Shown in pieces: positions 42,561-50,984 of a stretch of DNA of 64,000 nucleotides. The stretch is from M2408 sp040386975 (GTDB taxonomy: Bacteria; Bacteroidota; Bacteroidia; Flavobacteriales_D; Crocinitomicaceae). The stretch lies in assembly GCA_040386975.1 (NCBI GenBank), contig JAZKEO010000032.1, forward strand, positions 62,001 to 126,000. The letters are read 5' to 3'. Every line of letters begins with the position of its first letter. The stretch's first letter is position 1. The notes under the pieces are model-generated. The model was not told the DNA's origin, made no database searches, and saw nothing but the letters and a program-made list of their open reading frames with translations. The position numbers and the translations under genes are program-made.

Positions 42561-43235
42561 TTAGAATGATTTAAAACTTTCAGAAAAGAAAATGCGATCT
42601 CTATCAAGGTTTGAAGCCAATTTCTCTTTAAATTCTGCTCGCATTTTTTCATCTATGCAATCAGTTGGAAAAGAAACTTGTAAATCTTTGATGTAATCAA
42701 AAAATAAACTTTGTTGTTGTTTGTCAACCTTTCTCAAACCAGAAAAATAAACTACTTTTAAATCTCTGTCAGCCACAACAATCGCTTTAGAGGTAATTCC
42801 AACGCGGTATAAATTTTTACTTTTTGTCAACAAAGCAAAGAACAAATGATCCAAGCCCAAAACAAATAAAACAAAAACAATTGGTAAAGCTAAATCTGAA
42901 ATTTGGTATAAAGCAAAAGCCATAAAAAAGTGTAAACTTGCTTCTAAAATCAAATAAAGATTACTTTGTTTGTAGCGATTTTCTCCCATCGGTGCATTCC
43001 ATTGAAAACGAGAAATCTGGTTCACCATGCGAATTCCCATCCAACGTTTCAAAGAACGTCTTCCTCCAATTAAGAAAAACAAAATCGCGAAAGAATAGAA
43101 TATTTCTGTTTTGTAAGGAATATTTGCTCCAGATAATTTCAGAAATTCCAAAGGAATATCAAATCCAACAATGATTGTAAATGAAATTACTGGAAAAAGA
43201 ATTAACAGTAATAAAATATTGATGAATTTGTTCAT
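42561..43235 (-). CDS. Hypothetical membrane protein
   Basis: The 224-residue protein has about four hydrophobic segments in its first 135 residues (MNKFINILLLLILFPVISF; IFYSFAILFFLIGG; LILEASLHFFMAFALY; LPIVFVLFVLGLDHLFFALL). A soluble C-terminal half follows with VGITSKAIVVADRDLKVVYFSGLRKVD. I recognise no named family. It lies immediately upstream of the DgkA-like gene, suggesting a membrane-lipid connection, but this rests on context only. Confidence 0.72.
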   Translation of the reverse strand: MNKFINILLLLILFPVISFTIIVGFDIPLEFLKLSGANIPYKTEIFYSFAILFFLIGGRRSLKRWMGIRMVNQISRFQWNAPMGENRYKQSNLYLILEASLHFFMAFALYQISDLALPIVFVLFVLGLDHLFFALLTKSKNLYRVGITSKAIVVADRDLKVVYFSGLRKVDKQQQSLFFDYIKDLQVSFPTDCIDEKMRAEFKEKLASNLDRDRIFFSESFKSF

Positions 43236-43250
43236 GGTAAATTATTTTAA

Positions 43251-43326
43251 CACTTCCTCCCTTGAGAAGAAAAAGCTTAGCTTTTGAAGACTGAGCGTTA
43301 GCGAAAGAAGGATGGAGGTGGGTGAC
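43251..43326 (-). repeat. 3'-end dispersed repeat, copy 4
   Basis: Reading away from the DUF349 stop codon on the minus strand: CACCCACCTCCATCC, then CTTTCGCTAACGCTCAGTC, AAAAGCTAAGC and GAGGAAGTG. The TTCGCTAACGCTCAG core matches the TCGCT-NN-CGCTCA core of copies 1-3. The outer ends (CACTTCCTCCC and GGATGGAGGTG) are roughly complementary. Confidence 0.6.
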
Positions 43327-43335
43327 AAATTTAAT

Positions 43336-45072
43336 TTATATTTGTTTAAGCTTTTTTTGTAAATCCTCAATTTTACGTTTTGCAGCGTTAATTTTAGTTT
43401 CTACCTCTTTTTTCAAAGCATCTGCTCCTTTTGAATTAGCGAAAAACCCAAGATTATTTTCAAACTGCATAATTTCGTGTTTCAAGGTTGCAATTTGATT
43501 GTGCATATCTCTTTTTTCACGGTCAATTAATTTCTCACTGTTTGGATTCGCTTTTAAAGAATCAATTTTGGCTTGAAAATGAACTTTATCTCTCTCAGCA
43601 CCTTCTAATTTTAATTTAGAATAATGAGAGTCAATTGCTGATTTATATGAAGTGTAAATTTTATCTTTTTCTTTGAAAGGAACATTTCCAATAGCGTTAA
43701 AAGCAGCCGAAAAATCACGTAAATCATCTAAAGTTTTACGTTTATCTTCTGTTGGAACATATGATTCAATTTTTGAAATTAAATCTAATTTTAACGTAAG
43801 ATTCTGCTCATTGTTTTTGTCCGCTTCTTCAAAGTGTTTTTGCTTAGAATTGAAAAAAGAATCGCATGCTCCTCTAAATTCTCTCCACAGTGCTTGTTCT
43901 AACTTCTGACCAGCATTTCCAAGTGTTTTCCAATCTTGTTGCAATTTCACTAAAGCTTGCGTCGTTTCTTTCCAGTCTTTAGATTCTTTAAGTTTATTTG
44001 CTTTTTCAATCAATGCTCTTTTTACAGATGCAATTTTCTCGTTTTCAGCTTTTAAACCATCGTAAAATACTTTTTTCTTATCAAAAAAGGCATTACATTC
44101 TTCTCTGAAAGAAGTCCACAATTCCTCGTTTTCTTTTTTCGTTCCAAAACCAATTTCTTTCCATTTGTCTTGAAAAGTCAACAATTCGTGTGTTTTATCT
44201 TCCCACTCTTTTGTTGTTTTGTATGCTTCGATTGTTGAAACGAAGGTTTTTACTTCTTCTAAAAGTGCTGCTTTTTTATCAATATTTGATTTTAACTCTT
44301 CACGTTTTCCTTCATAAAATTCATGAATGCGAGCGTAAATAGCTTTTACAGCTTCCCAGTAAGAAGTTTTGATTTGTTCCCATTCATCGTTGACAACAGG
44401 ACCAATTTCATCAAATTCGTTTTGTAAAGCCTTGATAGCAGTTTCAATTTCTTTGATTGATTCAACAGTAAAAAGTGCTTTGATTTTGTCGATTAATTCT
44501 CTTTTTAATTGAGAATTTCTTTTTAAATCGTGTTCTTTTAACTCTCTGTAAATTTTTAAGTTAAAGAAGAATGATTCCAATAATTTTGAATATTCATTTT
44601 GAATATCTTGGCGTTTTTCACGTGGAATATCTCCCACATTTTTCCAAGCTTCGTGAATTTCCTTGTAAGTAGAAACTGCAACACCAATGTTTTCTTCGTG
44701 TTGAATTAATTTTCTTAAACGCTCGATTAAGTTTTGTTTCAAACGTAAATGTGCTTCTTGCTCCAATTTTTGAGCTGAAGTAAAAGCTGTTTTGCGTGTT
44801 CTAAACTCCGAATAAATCGCAAAAAACTCTTCTTTCAAAGAATCAATTTCATTTTCAGTGTCATTCGAACCAACATGAATTACTTCAAGCCCTTCAGAAT
44901 CTTCTGCATTCACCAATTGCGATTCTAAAGCTGTAACTTGTATTTTACGTTCTTCTTCAATTAAAAAATCCTGAAATTTTGACTTTAATTCGTTGATTTC
45001 AGTGTTTACCGCCATAACATCTTCGTTAGCGGCTAAAGTTTTAATACGTTCAAGAAATTCTACTTTTTCCAT
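43336..45072 (-). CDS. DUF349 domain protein
   Basis: The 578-residue, highly charged protein consists of repeated helical segments with the DUF349 pattern: EIHEAWKNVGDIPREKRQDI, LQNEFDEIGPVVNDEWEQI, FQDKWKEIGFGTKKENEEL, LQQDWKTLGNAGQKLEQ and FNAIGNVPFKEKDKI, that is five repeats of about 70 residues. It ends in a coiled coil. Function is not settled for Bacteroidota members; no enzyme motif is seen. It is cotranscribed with the PfkB kinase, 2 bases downstream of it. Confidence 0.9.
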   Translation of the reverse strand: MEKVEFLERIKTLAANEDVMAVNTEINELKSKFQDFLIEEERKIQVTALESQLVNAEDSEGLEVIHVGSNDTENEIDSLKEEFFAIYSEFRTRKTAFTSAQKLEQEAHLRLKQNLIERLRKLIQHEENIGVAVSTYKEIHEAWKNVGDIPREKRQDIQNEYSKLLESFFFNLKIYRELKEHDLKRNSQLKRELIDKIKALFTVESIKEIETAIKALQNEFDEIGPVVNDEWEQIKTSYWEAVKAIYARIHEFYEGKREELKSNIDKKAALLEEVKTFVSTIEAYKTTKEWEDKTHELLTFQDKWKEIGFGTKKENEELWTSFREECNAFFDKKKVFYDGLKAENEKIASVKRALIEKANKLKESKDWKETTQALVKLQQDWKTLGNAGQKLEQALWREFRGACDSFFNSKQKHFEEADKNNEQNLTLKLDLISKIESYVPTEDKRKTLDDLRDFSAAFNAIGNVPFKEKDKIYTSYKSAIDSHYSKLKLEGAERDKVHFQAKIDSLKANPNSEKLIDREKRDMHNQIATLKHEIMQFENNLGFFANSKGADALKKEVETKINAAKRKIEDLQKKLKQI

Positions 45073-45074
45073 TA

Positions 45075-46004
45075 TTATCCTACTTGAATAGTCATTTCAA
45101 AATCCGCCAAAGCAATAAATTGTTGGATACGATTTTCTAAATCTGTTTGATTAATTTCCGTTAATCTTTCAGTACCAAATTTCTCAACACAAAATGAAGC
45201 TAAAGCTGAACCAGCAACAACTGCTCTTTTCATATTTTCGAAAGAAATATCATCTGTGCTTGACAAATAACCCATAAATCCACCAGCAAAAGTATCTCCA
45301 GCTCCTGTTGGATCGAAAACTTCTTCTAATGGTAAACCTGGTGCTGAGAAAACATTATCTCCGTGAAACAATAATGCTCCATGTTCTCCTTTTTTGATAA
45401 TCAAATATTTAGGACCCATTGCACGAATTACTTTTGAAGCTTTCAATAAAGAATTTTCTCCGGATAATTGTCTAGCTTCTTCGTCGTTAACAATTAATAA
45501 ATCAACAACTTTTAATGTTTCTTTCAAATCATCCATTGCGATGTCCATCCAGAAATTCATTGTGTCCATAGCTACTAATTTTGGACGAGTAGTCAAACGC
45601 TCAACAACTAATTTTTGAACTTGAGGAGTTAAATTCCCCAACATCAAATAATCAACTCCTTGGTAAGAAGCTGGAATGATTGGATCAAAATGTTCTAAAA
45701 CGTTTAATTCTGTTACCAAAGTATCACGAGAATTCATGTCGTTGTGGTATTTTCCTGACCAAAAGAATGATTTCTCACCTTCTTTGATTTGTAAACCTGT
45801 TAAATCAACATTTCTGTCTTTCAACAAATCCAACATACTTTGAGGGAAATCGTCACCAACAACGGCAACAATATTTTGATTTTTCTCGAAAAAAGAAGCT
45901 GAAATTGCAATATATGTTCCTGCTCCACCTATTATTTTGTCTGTTTTTCCAAATGGAGTTTCAATCGCATCAAATGCTACACTCCCTACAGTTAATAAAC
46001 TCAT
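45075..46004 (-). CDS. PfkB family sugar/nucleoside kinase
   Basis: The 309-residue protein has PfkB motif 1 (KIIGGAGTYIAISASFF) and motif 2 (DPTGAGDTFAGGFMGYL) with the catalytic Asp in GAGD. In between are VAVVGDDFPQSM and LLIVNDEEARQLSG. Substrate could be a sugar or nucleoside; the sequence does not decide. It is the first gene of a two-gene unit with DUF349. TAACTTTG lies 25 bases before the ATG. Confidence 0.9.
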   Translation of the reverse strand: MSLLTVGSVAFDAIETPFGKTDKIIGGAGTYIAISASFFEKNQNIVAVVGDDFPQSMLDLLKDRNVDLTGLQIKEGEKSFFWSGKYHNDMNSRDTLVTELNVLEHFDPIIPASYQGVDYLMLGNLTPQVQKLVVERLTTRPKLVAMDTMNFWMDIAMDDLKETLKVVDLLIVNDEEARQLSGENSLLKASKVIRAMGPKYLIIKKGEHGALLFHGDNVFSAPGLPLEEVFDPTGAGDTFAGGFMGYLSSTDDISFENMKRAVVAGSALASFCVEKFGTERLTEINQTDLENRIQQFIALADFEMTIQVG

Positions 46005-46028
46005 CTTGAATTTTTAAAAATTAGAGTG

Positions 46029-46036
46029 CAAAGTTA
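46029..46036 (-). promoter_or_regulatory. Possible -7 box (TAACTTTG) for the PfkB gene
   Basis: Full match to TANNTTTG on the minus strand, 25 bases before the ATG. The same 8-mer at the same distance precedes asnS. No good -33 TTTG was found. Confidence 0.4.
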
Positions 46037-46087
46037 GTGAAATTCTATGGATTATGAAAAAAAAGTCAAAACGTCTAATTTTAAAGA

Positions 46088-46136
46088 TTTTTCCCGCAGA
46101 TGTTCGCAGAAAAATTCGCTGATTTTTGATGAATTT
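46088..46136. repeat. Short 'cgcagatgttcgcagaaaaattcgctga' repeat
   Basis: CCCGCAGATGTTCGCAGA and AATTCGCTGATTTTTG lie between the PfkB gene and the next stop codon. They share wording with 57728-57775 (TCTGCGTCCTTTTCTGCGC, TTATCCGCGGGAAATTTATC). This looks like a subfamily of the 'gcg'-rich dispersed repeats. Confidence 0.4.
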
Positions 46137-46137
46137 T

Positions 46138-47241
46138 TTAGAATCGTGTCTGATTAAATAATATGGGTAATTTTTCGTTTGTTGCTGGAAAATCTCTATT
46201 GTATTTAAATAGATCTTTTACTTCGGTTTTTGTAGATTCATAATTTTCATCAATTTCACTTATACCTTTAATTAAAAAGCATTTTACACCGATAATTCGT
46301 GTTGAATTTTTTGTGGTTTTCATTAGAATTTCATTTTCTATACTTAAAAAATTTATAAAATAAAATGGATTATTGGTGTAAGAATTTGATGCACTTCTAT
46401 ATTTAAAATCGATGAAGATATTTTCATTGTTATAAACTTTATCAGAAGTCGTTGTATGCGTATTACTTAACATGGTACTGTCGTTTGGGTCATAATAAAA
46501 CTGAAATTGATTATCCCAAATTTTCTTCTCCTTATAAAAGGTAATGGATGGAATTGAATCGGGAGTGCGACTAGATTTTTGAAAATTATGCTTTTTGTAA
46601 TTTTTTACATTTCTTAAATCATTAAATTCCAGTTGATTATCCAAAAAACCAGTTAAACTTAAAGCTCTATTGTATTGAGCAGTGTCAAATTGCCTTTTAA
46701 TTTTTGATAAATCAGACATGTATTTTTTCTCATTACTCAGATAATATTCGAACTTGCTTTTTTTCTTTTTTGGCAAAACAGCTTCCATATCAGCCGTAAA
46801 AATTATATGAACAGTATCTTTATAGGTTTCATCAATGTAATAAGCCATTTCAAAATAAGTTCCTTCAATTTTAACACCTTCTTTTTTTACTTTTTTACTC
46901 GATTTCACTAAAATTTCTTGAAATAAATCATCATTAGTCATCCCTTTTACACTCACTTCTTCAATTTCTTGCGTGGTATTTTTCAAATAAATTATCGTAT
47001 CATTTTTTGGAGAAAAGTTGATTGATTTGTAGGAAAGATGAGTTGCCGTAAGTGGTTCCAAATCTCTTTGTAAAATAAAACATTCTCCTTTTAAATTGGT
47101 TATTGAAATCGTTTCACCTGACTTTTTAGTTAAAAAAACATTTTCGATCGGAGTGTTTTTGTTTACATCTACAAATTTTATTATTACTTGAGAAAACAGA
47201 TTTGTTGAAACGAAAAAGATGAGAATTAATAGATATTTCAT
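46138..47241 (-). CDS. Secreted protein with carboxypeptidase-regulatory-like domain
   Basis: From the ATG at 47241 the protein has 367 residues with a signal peptide (STNLFSQ). A beta-sandwich of the carboxypeptidase-regulatory-like type follows at about 20-95 (VIIKFVDVNKNTPIENVFLTKKSGETISITNLKGEC). The remainder is rich in beta and charged segments with no recognised family. An upstream in-frame start at 47310 would add 23 residues that are translated repeat DNA and is rejected. Related proteins often sit on the surface and associate with outer-membrane receptors. Confidence 0.8.
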   Translation of the reverse strand: MKYLLILIFFVSTNLFSQVIIKFVDVNKNTPIENVFLTKKSGETISITNLKGECFILQRDLEPLTATHLSYKSINFSPKNDTIIYLKNTTQEIEEVSVKGMTNDDLFQEILVKSSKKVKKEGVKIEGTYFEMAYYIDETYKDTVHIIFTADMEAVLPKKKKSKFEYYLSNEKKYMSDLSKIKRQFDTAQYNRALSLTGFLDNQLEFNDLRNVKNYKKHNFQKSSRTPDSIPSITFYKEKKIWDNQFQFYYDPNDSTMLSNTHTTTSDKVYNNENIFIDFKYRSASNSYTNNPFYFINFLSIENEILMKTTKNSTRIIGVKCFLIKGISEIDENYESTKTEVKDLFKYNRDFPATNEKLPILFNQTRF

Positions 47242-47271
47242 GCTTAATTTTTTCACCAAAGTAGTAAAAAA

Positions 47272-47366
47272 TATCGCAAAGTCAAGCAAAGAAAAACGCA
47301 ATGATCGCAAAGTTTTAGTGTCTTATTCTTAGCGAGCTTAGCGAAAACTCTCCGCTCTTTGCGATA
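47272..47366. repeat. 'ctttgcgatac' dispersed repeat, copy 5
   Basis: TATCGCAAAG (47272-47281) and CTTTGCGATA (47357-47366) are perfect 10-bp terminal inverted repeats. Inside are AAGCAAAGAAAAACGCAATG and CTTAGCGAGCTTAGCGAAAA, matching copy 2 at 20854-20960. It lies between two divergent genes. Confidence 0.7.
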
Positions 47367-47395
47367 CTAAAGAAAACCATTCTAAGTAAAATTAT

Positions 47396-47403
47396 TATCT
47401 TTG
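47396..47403 (+). promoter_or_regulatory. -7 box (TATCTTTG) for the S46 peptidase gene
   Basis: Full match to TANNTTTG, 18 bases before the chosen ATG at 47422. Its position means the alternative TTG start at 47401 lies inside the promoter and cannot be used. Confidence 0.5.
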
Positions 47404-47421
47404 ACATTCAAAAAATTTAAC

Positions 47422-49536
47422 ATGAAGAGAATTAGCATATTACTTTTGACATCTTTTACCTTCTTTTTCGCCAAAGCGGAGGAAGGAATGCTTATTCCAT
47501 CTTTGCTTTCTGCATTTGAATCAGATATGCAAGCGATGGGAATGAAATTAACTGCAGAACAAATTTATAGCATTAATAAATCGAGTATCAAAGATGCAAT
47601 TATTCATTTTGGTGGAGGTTGTACGGCAGAATTAGTTTCAAATCAAGGACTTTTATTGACAAATCACCATTGTGGATATTACCAAGTTCAATCACATTCT
47701 TCTTTGGAAAAAGATTACTTAAAATATGGTTTTTGGGCCAAAACGAAAGAAGAAGAATTGCAAAATGCTGATTTAACAGCTTCACGCATGGTTCGTTTGG
47801 ATGATGTTACAAGTTCAGTTTTACAAGGTTTTAGTGAGTCAGATGATGCTGCAGCAAAAAGTGCTGTTATCAAAAAGAACATCGAACAATTGGTTAAAGA
47901 TGCTAAAGCTGGAAACCATTACGAGGCTGAAATTAAGGCTTTTAACTACGGAAATAATTATTATTTAATTGTAAAAGAAGTGTTTTTAGATGTGCGTTTG
48001 GTTGGAACACCTCCAAATTCTATTGGGAAATTCGGTGGAGATACAGACAATTGGGTTTGGCCACGTCACACAGGAGATTTTTCTGTTTTCAGAATTTATG
48101 CAGGAAAAGACAACAAACCAGCTGCTTATTCAAAAGATAACGTTCCTTACACTCCAATTCATTTTTTACCGATTTCTTTTAAAAGTAGAAAAGAAGGCGA
48201 TTTTACAATGGTTTATGGTTTTCCTGGTCAAACGGAACAACATTTGTCTTCAGGACAACTCAAATACATTATTGACAAAGAACGTCCAGCAAGAATTAAA
48301 ATGCGTGAATTGTCACTTTCTGTGATTGATGAAGCGATGCGAAATTCTGATGAAGTTCGTATCAAATATTCAGCAAAACAAGCGAGTATTGCAAATGCAT
48401 ACAAAAAATGGATTGGACAAATTGGAGGTTTAAAAGAATTGGAAGCCATTGAAAAAAAGCTGAAATACGAAAACGATTATGCTACTCAAGCATTAAGCAA
48501 AGCTGAATTTAAAAAGTACCTTCCGCTTGTAAAACAAATGAATGATTTGGTAACAAGTGATTCAAAATACGATTTCGAGTACCAAATGGGAATTGAATAT
48601 TTGTATGTTGGTCCAGAGATTTTTGACATGGCAAGAGCACTGGACGACATTATTAAAAATTATCCAGAATGGTTAGCGAAAAACGAGGTGAAAGCTAAAG
48701 TGGAACAATTGAAAAAAAATGCGGAAGCTTTCTTCAAAGATTACGATGAGAATGTAGATAAAGAAATTTTCAGATTATTGACAAAAGAATACCGCAAGCA
48801 ATTAAATTACATGAATTTAGATCAATTTGATGGAAAATCAAAAGAGATTTATGAAAAATCAATTTTGTGTAACAAAGAGCGTTACTTTGCTTTCTTGGAT
48901 AAATTATCAGCAAAATCATTGAAAAAAATCAAAGGAGATTACGGTTATTCATTTTACACTTTTGTAAACGATGAATTTGTAAACAAAACTGTTCCAAAAT
49001 ACCGTGAATTCAATTCAAAAATGACTTCATATTTAAAAACTTACGTTGCTGGAAAGTATGAAATGTTTCCAAAAGGAAAACATTGGGCTGATGCAAACAG
49101 TACGTTACGTGTAACTTATGGAAAATTAGAAGGTTCATCGCCAACTGATGGAATGAAATATACCGAACACACAACTTTAGACGGGATTATTCAGAAATAC
49201 AACACTGGAAATCCGGATTTTGAATTGTTGCCACGTATGAAAGAATTGCACGATAAAAAAGAATATGGAAATTACGGTCAAGATGGCGAATTATGGATTT
49301 GTTTCACAGGTTCAAATCACACAACTGGAGGAAATTCTGGTTCGCCAGTCTTAGACGAAAACGGTTATTTGATGGGCTTAAATTTTGACAGAACGTGGGA
49401 AAGTACGATGTCAGATTATTTGTTTGATGCTTCTCGTTGTAGAAACGTAGTCGTTGATATTCGCTATGTTTTGTGGGTAATGGATATTTATTCTGATGCG
49501 AAACATTTGGTTGATGAGATGGTTCTAAAGAAGTGA
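47422..49536 (+). CDS. S46 family dipeptidyl-peptidase, predicted DPP11-type
   Basis: S46 enzymes are periplasmic or surface serine dipeptidyl-peptidases that feed peptides to amino-acid-using bacteria. The 704-residue protein has a signal peptide (FFFAKAEEG) and the full triad in family motifs: LLLTNHHCGYYQVQ (His), GGDTDNWVWPRHTGDFSVFR (Asp), TGGNSGSPVLDENG (Ser). The residue 18 after the catalytic Ser is Arg (GLNFDRTWE). In Porphyromonas enzymes, Arg at this place (673) marks DPP11, which cuts after Asp/Glu, while Gly marks DPP7. So acidic specificity is predicted. The truncated hemoglobin gene follows by 38 bases. Confidence 0.93.
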   Translation: MKRISILLLTSFTFFFAKAEEGMLIPSLLSAFESDMQAMGMKLTAEQIYSINKSSIKDAIIHFGGGCTAELVSNQGLLLTNHHCGYYQVQSHSSLEKDYLKYGFWAKTKEEELQNADLTASRMVRLDDVTSSVLQGFSESDDAAAKSAVIKKNIEQLVKDAKAGNHYEAEIKAFNYGNNYYLIVKEVFLDVRLVGTPPNSIGKFGGDTDNWVWPRHTGDFSVFRIYAGKDNKPAAYSKDNVPYTPIHFLPISFKSRKEGDFTMVYGFPGQTEQHLSSGQLKYIIDKERPARIKMRELSLSVIDEAMRNSDEVRIKYSAKQASIANAYKKWIGQIGGLKELEAIEKKLKYENDYATQALSKAEFKKYLPLVKQMNDLVTSDSKYDFEYQMGIEYLYVGPEIFDMARALDDIIKNYPEWLAKNEVKAKVEQLKKNAEAFFKDYDENVDKEIFRLLTKEYRKQLNYMNLDQFDGKSKEIYEKSILCNKERYFAFLDKLSAKSLKKIKGDYGYSFYTFVNDEFVNKTVPKYREFNSKMTSYLKTYVAGKYEMFPKGKHWADANSTLRVTYGKLEGSSPTDGMKYTEHTTLDGIIQKYNTGNPDFELLPRMKELHDKKEYGNYGQDGELWICFTGSNHTTGGNSGSPVLDENGYLMGLNFDRTWESTMSDYLFDASRCRNVVVDIRYVLWVMDIYSDAKHLVDEMVLKK

Positions 49537-49574
49537 AAAGTTAAGAATGAAAAATGTAATTTAAAATCCAATAA

Positions 49575-49925
49575 ATGAAGGATATTCAAACAAAAGAAGA
49601 TGTCGCATTTTTTGTGGAGGCTTTTTACTCGAAAGTTTTACAAAATGAAGAATTAAAACCGTTTTTTGCTCATTTAGATTTTCAAGCACATTTGCCTAAA
49701 ATGATTCATTTTTGGGCTTTTGTTTTGTTGGACGAACCAAATTACACAACAAATGTCACCGAAAAGCACATGAATATGCCTTTGAAAAAGGAAAATTTTG
49801 ATACTTGGTTAAGTTTATTCAATCAAACATTAACAGAAAATTTCTCTGGCGAAAAAGCTGATATGGCTAAACAACGTGCTGCAACAATTGCTTGGACGAT
49901 AAGTAATAAAATGGGGCTTAATTAA
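49575..49925 (+). CDS. Group III truncated hemoglobin
   Basis: The 116-residue globin shows the group III pattern: FVEAFYSKVLQNEELKPFF, MIHFWAFVLLDEPNY and the proximal-histidine helix EKHMNMPLKKENFDTWLSLF, then ERAxx-like MAKQRAATIAW. These proteins bind heme and oxygen or other small ligands; the role is usually uncertain. It follows the S46 peptidase gene by 38 bases and may be cotranscribed with it, though no functional link is evident. Confidence 0.9.
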   Translation: MKDIQTKEDVAFFVEAFYSKVLQNEELKPFFAHLDFQAHLPKMIHFWAFVLLDEPNYTTNVTEKHMNMPLKKENFDTWLSLFNQTLTENFSGEKADMAKQRAATIAWTISNKMGLN

Positions 49926-49971
49926 TTTTACAACTCTTCACTTTTAACTCTTCGTTTTTCACTTTTTTATT

Positions 49972-50688
49972 TCACTGTAAAAAAGTCGTAAACGGATCAA
50001 ATTTATTCAAGTGATCAATTTCTTTTAAACCAGCGTTTTCAACACGGATAATTCTTCCTGGGAATTTCTCCACCATCGACATATCGTGTGTTGCCATGAT
50101 GACAGAAGATTTTTCTTCTTGAGCGACGGCAATTAAAATGCGCATGATTTCTTCTGATGTTTCAGGATCTAAATTTCCTGTTGGCTCATCGGCTAAAATC
50201 AATTCTGGTTTGTTAAGTAAAGCACGTGCAATTGCAACACGTTGTTGTTCACCACCCGAAAGTGCGTGAGGCATCGTGTTAAATTTGTGTTCCAATCCAA
50301 CCATTTTTAATACTTCGTTTGCACGTTTTTCCATCAAATTTTTATCTTTCCAACCCGTTGCTTGCATCACAAAACGTAAATTAGCCCAAACATTTCTGTC
50401 CATCAACAACTGAAAATCTTGAAAAACAATGCCAATTTTTCGGCGAAGCATCGGAATATCTTTCTTTTTCAAAGACAATAAATCATAGCCAACAACTTCT
50501 CCTTTTCCAATGGTAAGGTTTAATTCACCAAAAATTGTTTTAAGCAAACTACTTTTTCCGCTTCCCGTTTTTCCAATCAAATAAACGATTTCATTTTCCT
50601 TTAATTCAAAGTTTATGTTGTTCAAAACCAATTCTTCACGCTGAAAAATTTGAGCTTGTTTAATGGAAATTACATTCGAGTTTGTCAT
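49972..50688 (-). CDS. ftsE: Cell division ATP-binding protein FtsE
   Basis: FtsE powers the FtsEX complex, which in other bacteria activates peptidoglycan hydrolases at the septum. The 238-residue ATPase has Walker A GKTGSGKSSL, LRRKIGIVFQDFQLLMDRNVWANL (an FtsE-typical Q-loop region), signature LSGGEQQRVAIARALL, Walker B LILADEPTGNLD and ATHD. The start at 50688 is preferred: the upstream part to 50784 codes an unusual Phe/Arg-rich peptide. The partner ftsX is not adjacent here. Confidence 0.9.
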   Translation of the reverse strand: MTNSNVISIKQAQIFQREELVLNNINFELKENEIVYLIGKTGSGKSSLLKTIFGELNLTIGKGEVVGYDLLSLKKKDIPMLRRKIGIVFQDFQLLMDRNVWANLRFVMQATGWKDKNLMEKRANEVLKMVGLEHKFNTMPHALSGGEQQRVAIARALLNKPELILADEPTGNLDPETSEEIMRILIAVAQEEKSSVIMATHDMSMVEKFPGRIIRVENAGLKEIDHLNKFDPFTTFLQ

Positions 50689-50984
50689 TGCTTTAAAAAT
50701 TGAATTACGAGGGTTTCTAAAAAATGCAACGATGAAAAAGCACCACGAAGTAGCACCGAAGGTAATTTTTAGAAGTCCCGTCAAGTGTAAAGTTCAGTAT
50801 AAATTATGCTTAAAAATTATTTTTTTCAAATTTCTCTTAACAGATAAGCGTTTAAAACTTTTGAATTTTCTGAAAATTACGAGCAATATGTAACCTAATT
50901 TTATGCAATTGTTATGTTGGGTGAATTCAGCTAACATGAAATTGAATGAATTTAAGATTGATTTACATTAGGAAAACCATCAAA

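Noticed and set aside
50689..50784. N-terminal extension of FtsE
   Set aside because: The extra 32 residues do not resemble any FtsE start; the conserved protein begins at 50688.
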